From Bacteroidia bacterium (GTDB taxonomy: Bacteria; Bacteroidota; Bacteroidia; Bacteroidales; UBA5342), in assembly GCA_030433225.1 (NCBI GenBank), contig JAUIMD010000043.1, positions 1 to 9,797 on the forward strand: 9,797 bases of DNA. The letters are read 5' to 3'. Position 1 is the stretch's first letter; each line of letters begins with the position of its first letter. A model generated the notes under the pieces. It made no database searches. It saw only the letters and a program-made list of their open reading frames with translations, and was not told where the DNA came from. Below are positions 1 to 7,967 of this stretch, piece after piece. The translations under genes and the position numbers were made by a program.

Positions 1-109
1 TAAAGACCGATTAATTGATTATAAATACATAAATATCATATAATTATACATTACCTGCTTTAGGCGCGTAAACGCGGCATGGCCGTGGGCCGCTGTACGG
101 ATTTTTGGT
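1..109. other. Leader region upstream of the GH5-GH43 gene
   Basis: No gene is visible here. The first ~55 bases are very A/T-rich; from about 61 the sequence turns GC-rich and contains a hairpin (67-99). I looked for the Bacteroidota promoter pattern (TTTG at -33, TAnnTTTG at -7) and found no good match. The end of any upstream gene is not recognisable. The frame of the downstream gene is open back to a TAA at 41-43, but the translation of 44-109 does not look like protein N-terminal sequence. Confidence 0.5.
67..99 (+). repeat. GC-rich inverted repeat just before gene 1 start
   Basis: GCGGC (74-78) pairs with GCCGC (89-93) around a 10-base loop. The stem can be extended across an AAC/TG internal loop by CGTA (67-70) with TACG (96-99). 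An ATG at 79, out of frame with the enzyme gene, sits at the start of the loop. In the mRNA this would form a hairpin ending 10 bases before the GTG start at 110. It might affect translation initiation, but that is inference; it has no T-tract and so is not a terminator. Confidence 0.4.
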
Positions 110-3100
110 GTGAGTTCAGGCGGGCGACTTTTTTACGCAGCTGCTGTTTTGTTTCTGTTTTGTATAAGCGGGCAATGGACCTATGCCTGGGAAGGAATGG
201 CCACTCCAAAATTGCATGTAGAAGGGCGCAACCTGGCCGATCCACACGGAAATGTGGTCAAACTGCATGGCTTTGCACAAACTTACAGCCCGTATTTTAA
301 CGAAAGAGGTAAATATTGGAATAACTACGACGTAAACGGTTGTCTGAGCTATAACAAGGGAATTATTAACGGGGTGATGAATGCAGGTTGGAAAATGAAT
401 TTTCTTCGCTTGCATATGGACCCGTATTGGAGCAATACTCCGGGTTGTACTCCGGATGGTCACGAACTTCCCAACTGTTTTAACGAGACAAGGTTCAGGA
501 AATACCTGGATGAGGTTTTTATTCCCATGGCCGAATACGCCGTTTCAAAAGGTTTATACGTGGTATTACGTCCTCCCGGTGTTAGTCCTGAAGTAATTGG
601 TGTGGAGGATGATTACAATTATGCGGAATATTTACTGAAGGTATGGGACATTGTTTCCTCTCACCCGAAGATTCTGAAAATGGATCAGGTGATGTTTGAA
701 CTGGCTAATGAGCCAGTAAGAATTAAGCTAGCCGATGGCACAGTGGGCAGCAACACCCAGGCGCATTTTGATGTGTTAAAAGAGATTTTTCAGCCGATTG
801 TAAATAAAATCAGGGCAAATGGATTTGATAACGTGTTATGGATTCCCGGATCGGGCTGGCAGTCGCAATACAAAGGATACGCTGTAAATCCAATAGAAGG
901 AGAAAATATTGGTTATGCCATACATATTTACCCAGGGTGGTTTGGAAGTGCCAATGGATATGAAGTTTTCCAGAGCGAGTGGGACGCAAACATAAAACCT
1001 GTTTCGGATTTTGCCCCGATAATGGTAACTGAAATGGACTGGGCTGATGAAGCATACGGGGCTTCCTGGGGTAAAGGTTATACCGGAACTGCCGGCGGCG
1101 ATGGCTTTGGTGCCAACTTTAAAAAAATTACGGATGATGCCGGAAATGTAAGCTGGCTACTTTTCACCAATGCTGATCTATTGGCAAAGTTCACTGATGT
1201 AGCACCAGCGGAAGGAGAAGGATACACATTCTTAAATGATCCTGAAGCATGTCCGTGGCCCATTTATCACTGGTTCCAGGAGTATGCCGAAGAGTACTAT
1301 CCCCGACCCGACTTTTCCTACCGTTCGTCGGCTGATAACGGCGACGGAACCTTTACCAACCCGCTGATTTTTGCCGATTTTCCCGACCCCGACGTTATTC
1401 GTGTGGATGATACTTACTACATGGTATCCACTACCATGCATATTTTCCCGGGGGCCACTATTCTAAAATCGTACGACATGGTAAACTGGGAATATTGCAG
1501 CAATCCACTCGAAAAAATTGAAGCTACCGATTGTTATAATCTGGATGACTGTGACAACTACGGGCACGGACAGTGGGCATCGAGCCTGAAATATCACAAT
1601 GGAACCTTTTACGTGCTGTTTACTACGCTCGAAGAAGGAAGTTACCTGCTTACCGCAACCGATCCCGAAGGGGAATGGGAAAAGAAAAAGCTTTCCGGTT
1701 CGTATTACGATCCCGGTTTATTTTTCGACGATGACGGCAAAATCTATGTGGTGTACGGCATCAATACCCTGAAAATTGCCGAGCTCGACGAAAACTTCGA
1801 TCTGGTTGCGGGCACCGACAAAGTGGTGTATACCTACACCGTTAAGGAAGGCCTCGAAGGCAGCCACCTGTACAAAATCAATGGCAAATATTACATCTAT
1901 GCCACCTATGGCGGATGGCCGTCGTACCAGGTTGCTCTGCGTGCCAACTCTATTTACGGCCCTTACGAAGAAAAATTATTGTTGGATGACGATAACATTC
2001 ACCAGGGTGCACTTATAGAAACGCAAACCGGCGAGTGGTGGTCTATCATGTTTTACGATAGAGGTGCATATGGACGTTTTCCTAATTTGCAACCCATTAC
2101 CTGGGTGGAAGGCTGGCCCGAAATAGGTGTAAACGGAAAGGGTGTAACTACGTATCAAAAGCCCGATGTGGGCCAAACTTACCCGGAAACCATCCTGCCT
2201 ACCACCGACAATTTCCGCAATTACCAGTTGGGGATGCAGTGGGGCTGGAGCCATAATCCCGACGACTCGAAATGGTCGTTAACCGAAAATCCGGGTTTCC
2301 TGCGTCTGAAAACCGTTAGCGTGGTAAACGATCTGATATGGGCAAAAAATACGCTCACCCAACGCATTTTTGGCTATCGCCAGGATTTGGAGCACTCGTA
2401 CGGCACGCTGAAAATGAACATCGAAAACATGCAGGAAGGCGACATTGCCGGTCTGTCGGTGTTTCAGGATCCGTATGCCTATATCGGGGTGAAAGTAATT
2501 GGAGGCAAAAAGACGCTGATCCAAAAAAATAACGGCACTACGGTAAACGGCGCAACGCTTAGCGGAAACGAAATTTACCTGCGCGCCGTGGCCAACTACA
2601 CTACCAGCAAAGCTTCGTTTTATTACAGTTTGGATAACGAAACCTATACCAGTTTGGGAACCGACCTGGAAATGAAATTCGATTTATCGGTATTTACCGG
2701 GAATAAATTCTGCCTTTTCAATATTGCTACGGCACAAACCGGCGGATATGTGGATATCGACTGGTTTACCACCGAACCCGATTTTGACGAAGACACCTAC
2801 TACGATGATTCGTTTACCGGGTACAACACCGAAGAGCTTACGCTGCAAAGTCTGGAAGTAGATGGTGGAAACATCGATTTGCTGACCGGTGGGATGTCGT
2901 CGTTCTCGGTAACTGCCATTTACCAGAGTGGCCGCACCAAAGATGTTACCCTGGGTGCCACTTACCAGAGTTCGAACCCGAATATTGCAAAAATTGTAAA
3001 CGGGAACATTATTGCAACTGCCGATGGAAAAACACAGGTTACCGTTTCGTACACTGGTGAATTGGGCAATACGGTTTCTAAAGTTTTTACCGTAACTGCC

Positions 3101-3691
3101 AGCACATTTCCATTGAAAAATGGCCTGTTTAATCCCAATATTTATGGAACTGCCGGAACGTTTACCGAATCCACCAAAACCTTGGTGACCGACCAATATG
3201 GTTTTGGCGGATGGAAATACAGTGCCGGGGTCGATTTCTCTGGCTATAAATATATGGTGGTAAAACTCGCCCAGGCAGGCGGATGTGGGGCATCGCTTCG
3301 TTTATTCGATACCAACAATTACTGGAGTTCGCCCGCCACCTACGATATGGCCGGAAAAACCATGCAGGTGGTGAATTTATCCAGCATGACGAATGGCCAG
3401 GGTGCAGGCGTTGATCCATCGCATCTGTACATTATTGGTTTTTGGTCATACGGAAGCTGCTCTATCAAAATAGACGAGATTTATTTGTCCAACTCCGACG
3501 ATTATATAAATACCGCAATAAACGACTCCAAAATAACCACTTACGACGAAAATGAATTGGTGGATGTATATTCCATCACCGGCATTTTGCTGCGCAAAGG
3601 GGTGAAAAGAAAAGAGGCAACCGTGGGGCTGCAAAGGGGCGTGTATATTGTTGGACATGAGAAAGTTTTAAAAGAGGATTTTTCATATTAG
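110..3691 (+). CDS. Secreted multidomain GH5-GH43 hemicellulase with C-terminal sorting-type tail
   Basis: This 1193-residue exported enzyme probably attacks a hemicellulose, cutting the backbone with GH5 and removing xylose or arabinose with GH43. Residues 1-26 are a signal peptide with likely cleavage after TYA. GH5 spans about 27-400: R100, acid/base E201 in ELANEP, H272/Y274 in AIHIYPG, nucleophile E308 in VTEMDW and W349. The usual beta-3 His region reads RPPGV (154-158). GH43 spans about 417-690: base D426 (FPDPDV), pKa-tuning D534 (YYDPGLF) and acid E583 (EGSHLYK). A GH43-type beta-sandwich follows (about 700-893), then a bacterial Ig-like domain (910-997), a probable carbohydrate-binding beta-sandwich (about 1000-1135) and a tail (about 1150-1190) with VDVYSITG and GVYIVG, resembling type IX secretion sorting domains. 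Both active sites look intact. The start is GTG at 110, the only usual start in this frame before the signal peptide; an ATG at 79 would need a one-base indel. Exact substrate and GH5 subfamily are not assignable by eye. Confidence 0.9.
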   Translation: MSSGGRLFYAAAVLFLFCISGQWTYAWEGMATPKLHVEGRNLADPHGNVVKLHGFAQTYSPYFNERGKYWNNYDVNGCLSYNKGIINGVMNAGWKMNFLRLHMDPYWSNTPGCTPDGHELPNCFNETRFRKYLDEVFIPMAEYAVSKGLYVVLRPPGVSPEVIGVEDDYNYAEYLLKVWDIVSSHPKILKMDQVMFELANEPVRIKLADGTVGSNTQAHFDVLKEIFQPIVNKIRANGFDNVLWIPGSGWQSQYKGYAVNPIEGENIGYAIHIYPGWFGSANGYEVFQSEWDANIKPVSDFAPIMVTEMDWADEAYGASWGKGYTGTAGGDGFGANFKKITDDAGNVSWLLFTNADLLAKFTDVAPAEGEGYTFLNDPEACPWPIYHWFQEYAEEYYPRPDFSYRSSADNGDGTFTNPLIFADFPDPDVIRVDDTYYMVSTTMHIFPGATILKSYDMVNWEYCSNPLEKIEATDCYNLDDCDNYGHGQWASSLKYHNGTFYVLFTTLEEGSYLLTATDPEGEWEKKKLSGSYYDPGLFFDDDGKIYVVYGINTLKIAELDENFDLVAGTDKVVYTYTVKEGLEGSHLYKINGKYYIYATYGGWPSYQVALRANSIYGPYEEKLLLDDDNIHQGALIETQTGEWWSIMFYDRGAYGRFPNLQPITWVEGWPEIGVNGKGVTTYQKPDVGQTYPETILPTTDNFRNYQLGMQWGWSHNPDDSKWSLTENPGFLRLKTVSVVNDLIWAKNTLTQRIFGYRQDLEHSYGTLKMNIENMQEGDIAGLSVFQDPYAYIGVKVIGGKKTLIQKNNGTTVNGATLSGNEIYLRAVANYTTSKASFYYSLDNETYTSLGTDLEMKFDLSVFTGNKFCLFNIATAQTGGYVDIDWFTTEPDFDEDTYYDDSFTGYNTEELTLQSLEVDGGNIDLLTGGMSSFSVTAIYQSGRTKDVTLGATYQSSNPNIAKIVNGNIIATADGKTQVTVSYTGELGNTVSKVFTVTASTFPLKNGLFNPNIYGTAGTFTESTKTLVTDQYGFGGWKYSAGVDFSGYKYMVVKLAQAGGCGASLRLFDTNNYWSSPATYDMAGKTMQVVNLSSMTNGQGAGVDPSHLYIIGFWSYGSCSIKIDEIYLSNSDDYINTAINDSKITTYDENELVDVYSITGILLRKGVKRKEATVGLQRGVYIVGHEKVLKEDFSY

Positions 3692-3713
3692 CAAGTAGTT
3701 TTTAGTGATCAAA

Positions 3714-3757
3714 AGACAGGGAAATGCTTATTGGTTTCCCTGCTCTTTTCTTTTTTT
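3714..3757 (+). terminator. Intrinsic terminator of the GH5-GH43 gene
   Basis: CAGGGAAA (3717-3724) and TTTCCCTG (3735-3742) form a perfect 8-bp stem with a 10-base loop. AGA (3714-3716) and TCT (3744-3746) extend it past one bulged C. A T-rich tract with seven consecutive T (3751-3757) follows. The stem begins about 25 bases after the stop codon of the enzyme gene, the expected place for a Rho-independent terminator. It implies that the regulator has its own promoter. Confidence 0.85.
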
Positions 3758-3791
3758 AAGGCAAAAAGCGCAACAGGTATTCTGTATTGCA

Positions 3792-3824
3792 TTGGCTAAT
3801 TCTGATCCAGAATTTATAATATTG
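3792..3824 (+). promoter_or_regulatory. Possible Bacteroidota-type promoter for the regulator
   Basis: TAATATTG (3817-3824) differs from the Bacteroidota -7 consensus TAnnTTTG at one defined base. A TTG at 3792-3794 could serve as a poor -33 element, with spacing of 22 bases, a little longer than usual. Transcription would begin near 3831, leaving a leader of about 36 bases before the ATG at 3867. The palindrome 3798-3814 falls between the two elements. This is a weak match. Confidence 0.25.
3798..3814. promoter_or_regulatory. Perfect palindrome, candidate operator of the regulator gene
   Basis: AATTCTG (3798-3804) and CAGAATT (3808-3814) are perfect inverted repeats of 7 bases separated by ATC. 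The element lies 52 bases before the chosen regulator start and directly before the promoter-like TAATATTG. Its symmetry and place suit a dimeric regulator, perhaps autoregulation, but the binding protein is unknown. A 7-base-arm palindrome can occur by chance in a region this size. Confidence 0.35.
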
Positions 3825-3866
3825 TCGGAAAATGAAAAACCTACCGTGGCTAGGAAAATACTAGGA

Positions 3867-6800
3867 ATGTTTGGTAATAAAAACAAAGGACGGAAAAAGA
3901 GGCTTAAAAAAGCGATAGTTCTTTGTTTTCTGATATTTGGGCTGTTTGCTTTCTGCACCGTTAAGGCCAATGTTGCCAATATCGAGTTTTACAATCTCAA
4001 TAAGGAATTCGGAATTTCCATCCGCGAAGCCAATCAGGTGTGTTCCGACGATCATGGTTTTATATGGATTTCTTCAAAAATGGGAGTGGTGCGCTACTCG
4101 CAAGGAGATGTACGCCTTTACCGGCTGCCCTACGAAACGGGTGATATTATAACCCTGGGAATCGTTTTCCGATTGGGCAATCTATATGCTTACTCCAATA
4201 ATGGCCAAATTTTTAAATACAATTCTATTCTTGACCGTTTTGAGCTGGTATTGAATTTATCCAGAACCATCAATAACTCGTACGTATCGGTAAACAGTGT
4301 TTTGGTGGATGCGATTGGAAAATTGTGGATAGCTTCCTCGACCGGTTTGTTTTCTTATACTGTTGAGCAGGGATTGAAAAGCCATACCGCCAATTTAAGC
4401 ATACATCATTTGTATTGGAAGGATGACTTCCACTTTTTTTGCTGTATGGGTGATAAAATTATGGTGTTCGATAGTCAAACCGTAGAGCATTATACCTTTT
4501 TCCAATTTCCGGATGATAATGATGGAATCGTTTCCAGTATGTATTATGATCCGGAAACGAAGGATTTATGGTTGGGAACTTTTGCAAACGGGCTGTATAA
4601 AATCGAAACTATCGATGATTCCCTTGAAATGAAATACCTGAAGCATATTCCAAATCAACCCATATTAGACATTGAAATACTGCCTGATCATTCACTTTTT
4701 ATCGGGGTGGATGGCCAGGGAATCTGGAACATCGATAAAATTGGTAATGTACTTGAAGTGTATAAGGAAGATTCTGATAATACGTCTTCCTTAAAAGGGA
4801 ATGGTGTGTATGATATTTATTGCGCACCAAACGGCAGAGTATGGATTTGCACCTATAGTGGAGGTGTATCATTTTTTGATTTGGCAGGGTCAGATATTAC
4901 GAAGGTTTCGCACGTTGTAAATAATAGTAACTCACTGGTAAATAATGATGTAAATGATGTATTGGAAGATGCATCAGGAAATATTTGGTTTGCTACAAAT
5001 AATGGAGTAAGTCGCTGGGAACCCAATAAAAATCGTTGGAAATCCTTTTATCATAACAAGCAGGAACACGCCCAGGTCTTTTTGTCGTTGTGCGAAGCAA
5101 AGGATGGAAATATCTGGGCTGGAACTTATTCATCCGGTGTGTATGTAATTGACAAAAACACAGGTAAGGAAATTTCTCATTATAGTAACGAAATTAACGG
5201 AGGGATTTTTAAAAATAATTTTGTTTTTGATATTGAAAAAGACGCTCAGAACGATCTTTGGATTGGAGGTGTACGGGGTGACCTGGTGCATTATGATACT
5301 AAAACGGACCAATTTAATTCATACAGTGATGTTACCGTACATGTTATGGTGGATTACACCCCGGAAGAGTTGCTGATTGGCACTACCTATGGCCTGTTGC
5401 TTTTTAACAAAAAGAGCGGAGCCATTCAGGTGTTGGTGGATGGCTTTCTGGTATATGATATTTATAAAAATGGCAACAAAGTATGGCTGGCCACTAGTGG
5501 GGACGGTGTAATTCTCTATGACCTGAAAACCAAAACGTTGAAGCAAATCAACATTGATGCTGGTTTGCCTTCAAACATTGTAAACTGTCTTGAATATACT
5601 ACCGGTTATTTGTGGGCAGGTACCGAACAGGGATTGTGCAGAATCAGTGAACATGATTTAACCGCTTTCACTTTTCGTTCGGTGCAAAACCTAAGCAACG
5701 TTTCGTTCAACCAAAATGCGCATTATAAATTAAGCAATGGAAATCTCATGTTTGGCACTAATGTGGGAGGACTTATTATAGATCCAGCTCAACTGGAGCC
5801 TGCTAATGAGCAGGGTAGGATCTTTTTTCAGGATCTGATCATTTCAGGACGTTCTATACGTGATATCGATGAGCTGTTACCCAAAAAGCCGATAGACAGT
5901 ATTCAGAGCATAACATTAAATTATTACCAGAATAACCTTAGTCTGGAACTGATGCCCATTGGTGTTTCATCGGCCGGGTATAAATTTTCGTGGAAACTGG
6001 AAGGGCTGGATAAACAGTGGAGTAAGCCTGATAACAACAGCATATTGTCGTACTCAAATATCCTTAGTGGGGACTATGTATTGCGTATTCGCATGTATGA
6101 TGATTCTATTGCCGATGTAATTGCTGAACGTTCCATTAGCATTAAACTGGTGCCGCCAGTTTGGGAACGTTGGTATTTTAAAACCTCCATCTTTGTGTTT
6201 ATTTTAGGATTGGCCATTTTCTTTTTTATGTATTATGTTGATAGGTTACGCAAACAACATTCCGAAGAAAAAATTCGTTTTTTTGTAAATACAGCTCATG
6301 ATATTCGTACCTCATTAACCCTTATAAACGGTCCGGTAGAAGAACTAAATAAAGAGAAAGGTCTTTCGGATAAAGGCATTCATTATTTGCATTTGGCGAC
6401 AGAGCAAACCCATCGTTTATCGAATGTGGTAACACAGTTAATGGATTTTCAGAAAGTGGACATTGGTAAACAGCGCTTTAATTTTTCGAAGGTAAACCTT
6501 GTAATGTTTCTTGAAAATCGTGTAATGATGTTTGAAGCATATGCCACTAGTAAAAATCTAAAAATCAATTTCCATGCGGATACCGTAATGTGTGAAACTG
6601 CAATTGACGAAATGGTGGTGGAAAAGATTATAGATAACCTATTGTCCAATGCCATAAAATATTCGTTTGAAAATTCCAGAATTGAGGTATCTTTTAAAAG
6701 CCTGGCAAACAAATGGATGTTGGAAGTACAGGATTTTGGAATTGGAATAGGTAAAAAAGCACAGAAACAATTGTTTAAAGAATATTACCGGGGTGAAAAC

Positions 6801-7805
6801 GCTGTGAATTCAAAAATCGTAGGTTCAGGAATTGGACTTTTGTTAGTAAAGAATTACGTATCGCTATTAGGTGGAAAAATAACCTGCCAGAGTCAGGATA
6901 AAAACGGTTCGCTTTTCCAGGTAGTCATTCCGTTTTCCAAACCGCAAAATTTGAACGAAACTAAGATTAGTACAGGTGTGCCTATGGAGTATGGCTTAAG
7001 CGATCTGGCAGGAGCCAATCACCTGGAGCCTGGCCTAGAAATCGGCAAAAAACCGTTAATGAAAGTATTAGTCGTGGAAGATCACGATTACCTGCGCGAA
7101 TTTTTAAAAACAGCCCTGAAAGATCATTACCAGATTTTTATTGCTGAAGATGGAGAAAAGGCCTGGCAGATGGTGGAAAAGCATACGCCTGAATTGGTTG
7201 TTTCGGACATTATGATGCCAAAAATGGATGGTTTTGAATTGTGTAGGCAAATAAAATCCACGTACGAAACATCGCACATTGCGGTAATTCTGTTGACCTC
7301 CTTATCCGGAAAAGCCCAGCAGTTAAAAGGATTGGGCTTGGGAGCCGACGATTACCTGACCAAGCCTTTTGATGTTACACTTTTACAGCAGCGTATTAAG
7401 ACGATAATTCAAAACCGGGAAGTTATTAGGGACAAAGCCTTGAAAATCATTAAACATGATGAAAGCGAGGTGCCCATATTTGAAAATGAGTTGAACGACC
7501 AGTTTTTGAAAAAGGCTGTAAGTGTGGTACGGGAAAACATTGAAAATCCCGAATTTTCCAAAGATTTGTTCGCCTCTGAAATGCATGTAAGTCCTTCTCT
7601 TTTATATAAAAAAGTAAAGGCGCTGACCAACCAGTCGCCTACCGATTTTATCAAAAGCATCCGATTGGAACGCGCCATGGAACTCCTCCTTACAAAAAAA
7701 CACACCGTAACCGAAATAAGCGAAATGTGTGGTTTTTCCAGTGTCGGTTATTTTAGCACGGTATTTCGTAAGCATTACGGAAAATCTCCTACTCAAATAA
7801 ATTAA
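3867..7805 (+). CDS. Hybrid two-component system sensor/regulator (HTCS)
   Basis: This 1312-residue inner-membrane protein joins sensor kinase and transcription factor in one chain; such proteins detect oligosaccharides in the periplasm and activate polysaccharide-utilisation genes. After a strongly basic start, residues 16-33 form a signal/membrane segment. Two-component propeller repeats follow (about 40-680; for example IWISSKMGVVRY, LWLGTFANGLYKIE, IWFATNNGVSRWEP), then a Y_Y_Y domain (about 690-750) and a membrane helix (about 772-793). The kinase has phospho-acceptor H811 in AHDIRTSLTLI, N-box DNLLSNAIKYS (N928) and ATP-binding DFGIGIG (D956) and GSGIGLLL (G986). The receiver (about 1065-1185) has acidic E1071/D1072, phospho-acceptor D1114 and K1166. 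Two AraC-type helix-turn-helices end the protein (about 1210-1312). The ATG at 3867 is chosen because a basic n-region and hydrophobic core follow it directly; an in-frame GTG at 3705 lies before the upstream terminator. Flanking glycosidase genes suggest a hemicellulose ligand, which is inference. Confidence 0.95.
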   Translation: MFGNKNKGRKKRLKKAIVLCFLIFGLFAFCTVKANVANIEFYNLNKEFGISIREANQVCSDDHGFIWISSKMGVVRYSQGDVRLYRLPYETGDIITLGIVFRLGNLYAYSNNGQIFKYNSILDRFELVLNLSRTINNSYVSVNSVLVDAIGKLWIASSTGLFSYTVEQGLKSHTANLSIHHLYWKDDFHFFCCMGDKIMVFDSQTVEHYTFFQFPDDNDGIVSSMYYDPETKDLWLGTFANGLYKIETIDDSLEMKYLKHIPNQPILDIEILPDHSLFIGVDGQGIWNIDKIGNVLEVYKEDSDNTSSLKGNGVYDIYCAPNGRVWICTYSGGVSFFDLAGSDITKVSHVVNNSNSLVNNDVNDVLEDASGNIWFATNNGVSRWEPNKNRWKSFYHNKQEHAQVFLSLCEAKDGNIWAGTYSSGVYVIDKNTGKEISHYSNEINGGIFKNNFVFDIEKDAQNDLWIGGVRGDLVHYDTKTDQFNSYSDVTVHVMVDYTPEELLIGTTYGLLLFNKKSGAIQVLVDGFLVYDIYKNGNKVWLATSGDGVILYDLKTKTLKQINIDAGLPSNIVNCLEYTTGYLWAGTEQGLCRISEHDLTAFTFRSVQNLSNVSFNQNAHYKLSNGNLMFGTNVGGLIIDPAQLEPANEQGRIFFQDLIISGRSIRDIDELLPKKPIDSIQSITLNYYQNNLSLELMPIGVSSAGYKFSWKLEGLDKQWSKPDNNSILSYSNILSGDYVLRIRMYDDSIADVIAERSISIKLVPPVWERWYFKTSIFVFILGLAIFFFMYYVDRLRKQHSEEKIRFFVNTAHDIRTSLTLINGPVEELNKEKGLSDKGIHYLHLATEQTHRLSNVVTQLMDFQKVDIGKQRFNFSKVNLVMFLENRVMMFEAYATSKNLKINFHADTVMCETAIDEMVVEKIIDNLLSNAIKYSFENSRIEVSFKSLANKWMLEVQDFGIGIGKKAQKQLFKEYYRGENAVNSKIVGSGIGLLLVKNYVSLLGGKITCQSQDKNGSLFQVVIPFSKPQNLNETKISTGVPMEYGLSDLAGANHLEPGLEIGKKPLMKVLVVEDHDYLREFLKTALKDHYQIFIAEDGEKAWQMVEKHTPELVVSDIMMPKMDGFELCRQIKSTYETSHIAVILLTSLSGKAQQLKGLGLGADDYLTKPFDVTLLQQRIKTIIQNREVIRDKALKIIKHDESEVPIFENELNDQFLKKAVSVVRENIENPEFSKDLFASEMHVSPSLLYKKVKALTNQSPTDFIKSIRLERAMELLLTKKHTVTEISEMCGFSSVGYFSTVFRKHYGKSPTQIN

Positions 7806-7825
7806 CCTTAAAATTCTCTAGAAGG

Positions 7826-7864
7826 AATGTCGGTAACTTTTAAAGTATCGGCATTTTTATTTTC
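7826..7864 (+). terminator. Intrinsic terminator of the regulator gene
   Basis: AATGTCGGTA (7826-7835) pairs with TATCGGCATT (7846-7855) as a 10-bp stem including two G-U wobbles, around a 10-base loop. The last stem bases run into TTTTTATTTT. The stem starts 21 bases after the regulator's stop codon. It separates the regulator from the downstream GH43 gene. Confidence 0.75.
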
Positions 7865-7927
7865 ATATTCATATTAAAGAGGAAGTAGTTCGGTTATTTA
7901 GGAAAATATCACCATTACTTGTTACTG

Positions 7928-7967
7928 ATTTACTTCATGAAATTAACCTTTATTTACTCTAAAGTAA
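7928..7967. repeat. Short ATTTACT repeats in the intergenic region
   Basis: ATTTACT occurs at 7928-7934 and 7952-7958, 24 bases apart, with a perfect TTCATGAA palindrome (7934-7941) between them. TTACT (7954-7958) is also mirrored by AGTAA (7963-7967). Repeats spaced by about two helical turns can be sites for AraC-type regulators. In such A/T-rich DNA this may be chance. Confidence 0.2.

Larger units (their letters stand above)
3692..3866. other. Intergenic region between GH5-GH43 gene and regulator
   Basis: These 175 bases hold an intrinsic terminator (3714-3757), a perfect inverted repeat (3798-3814) and a weak promoter-like element (3817-3824). An open frame in phase with the regulator runs through from a GTG at 3705. 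Its translation is not signal-peptide-like and the terminator lies inside it, so I treat this stretch as non-coding. Confidence 0.7.

Noticed and set aside
79..300. A 73-codon + strand frame from ATG 79 as a separate small gene
   Set aside because: It overlaps the signal peptide and start of GH5 in another frame and has no recognisable protein character. It is kept only as a possible alternative start if the T run is miscounted.
2684..3196. A 170-codon minus-strand frame
   Set aside because: It lies wholly antisense to the beta-sandwich and Ig-like domains of the GH5-GH43 enzyme and shows no family motif; it is a composition shadow.
3705..3866. N-terminal extension of the regulator from GTG 3705
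   Set aside because: It contains an intrinsic terminator and a promoter-like element, and its translation does not resemble a signal or domain.
3960..5910. Repeated W-I-G/A-T-like segments as possible DNA repeats
   Set aside because: They are the protein-level propeller repeats of the sensor domain, divergent at DNA level, not a tandem DNA repeat or CRISPR array.
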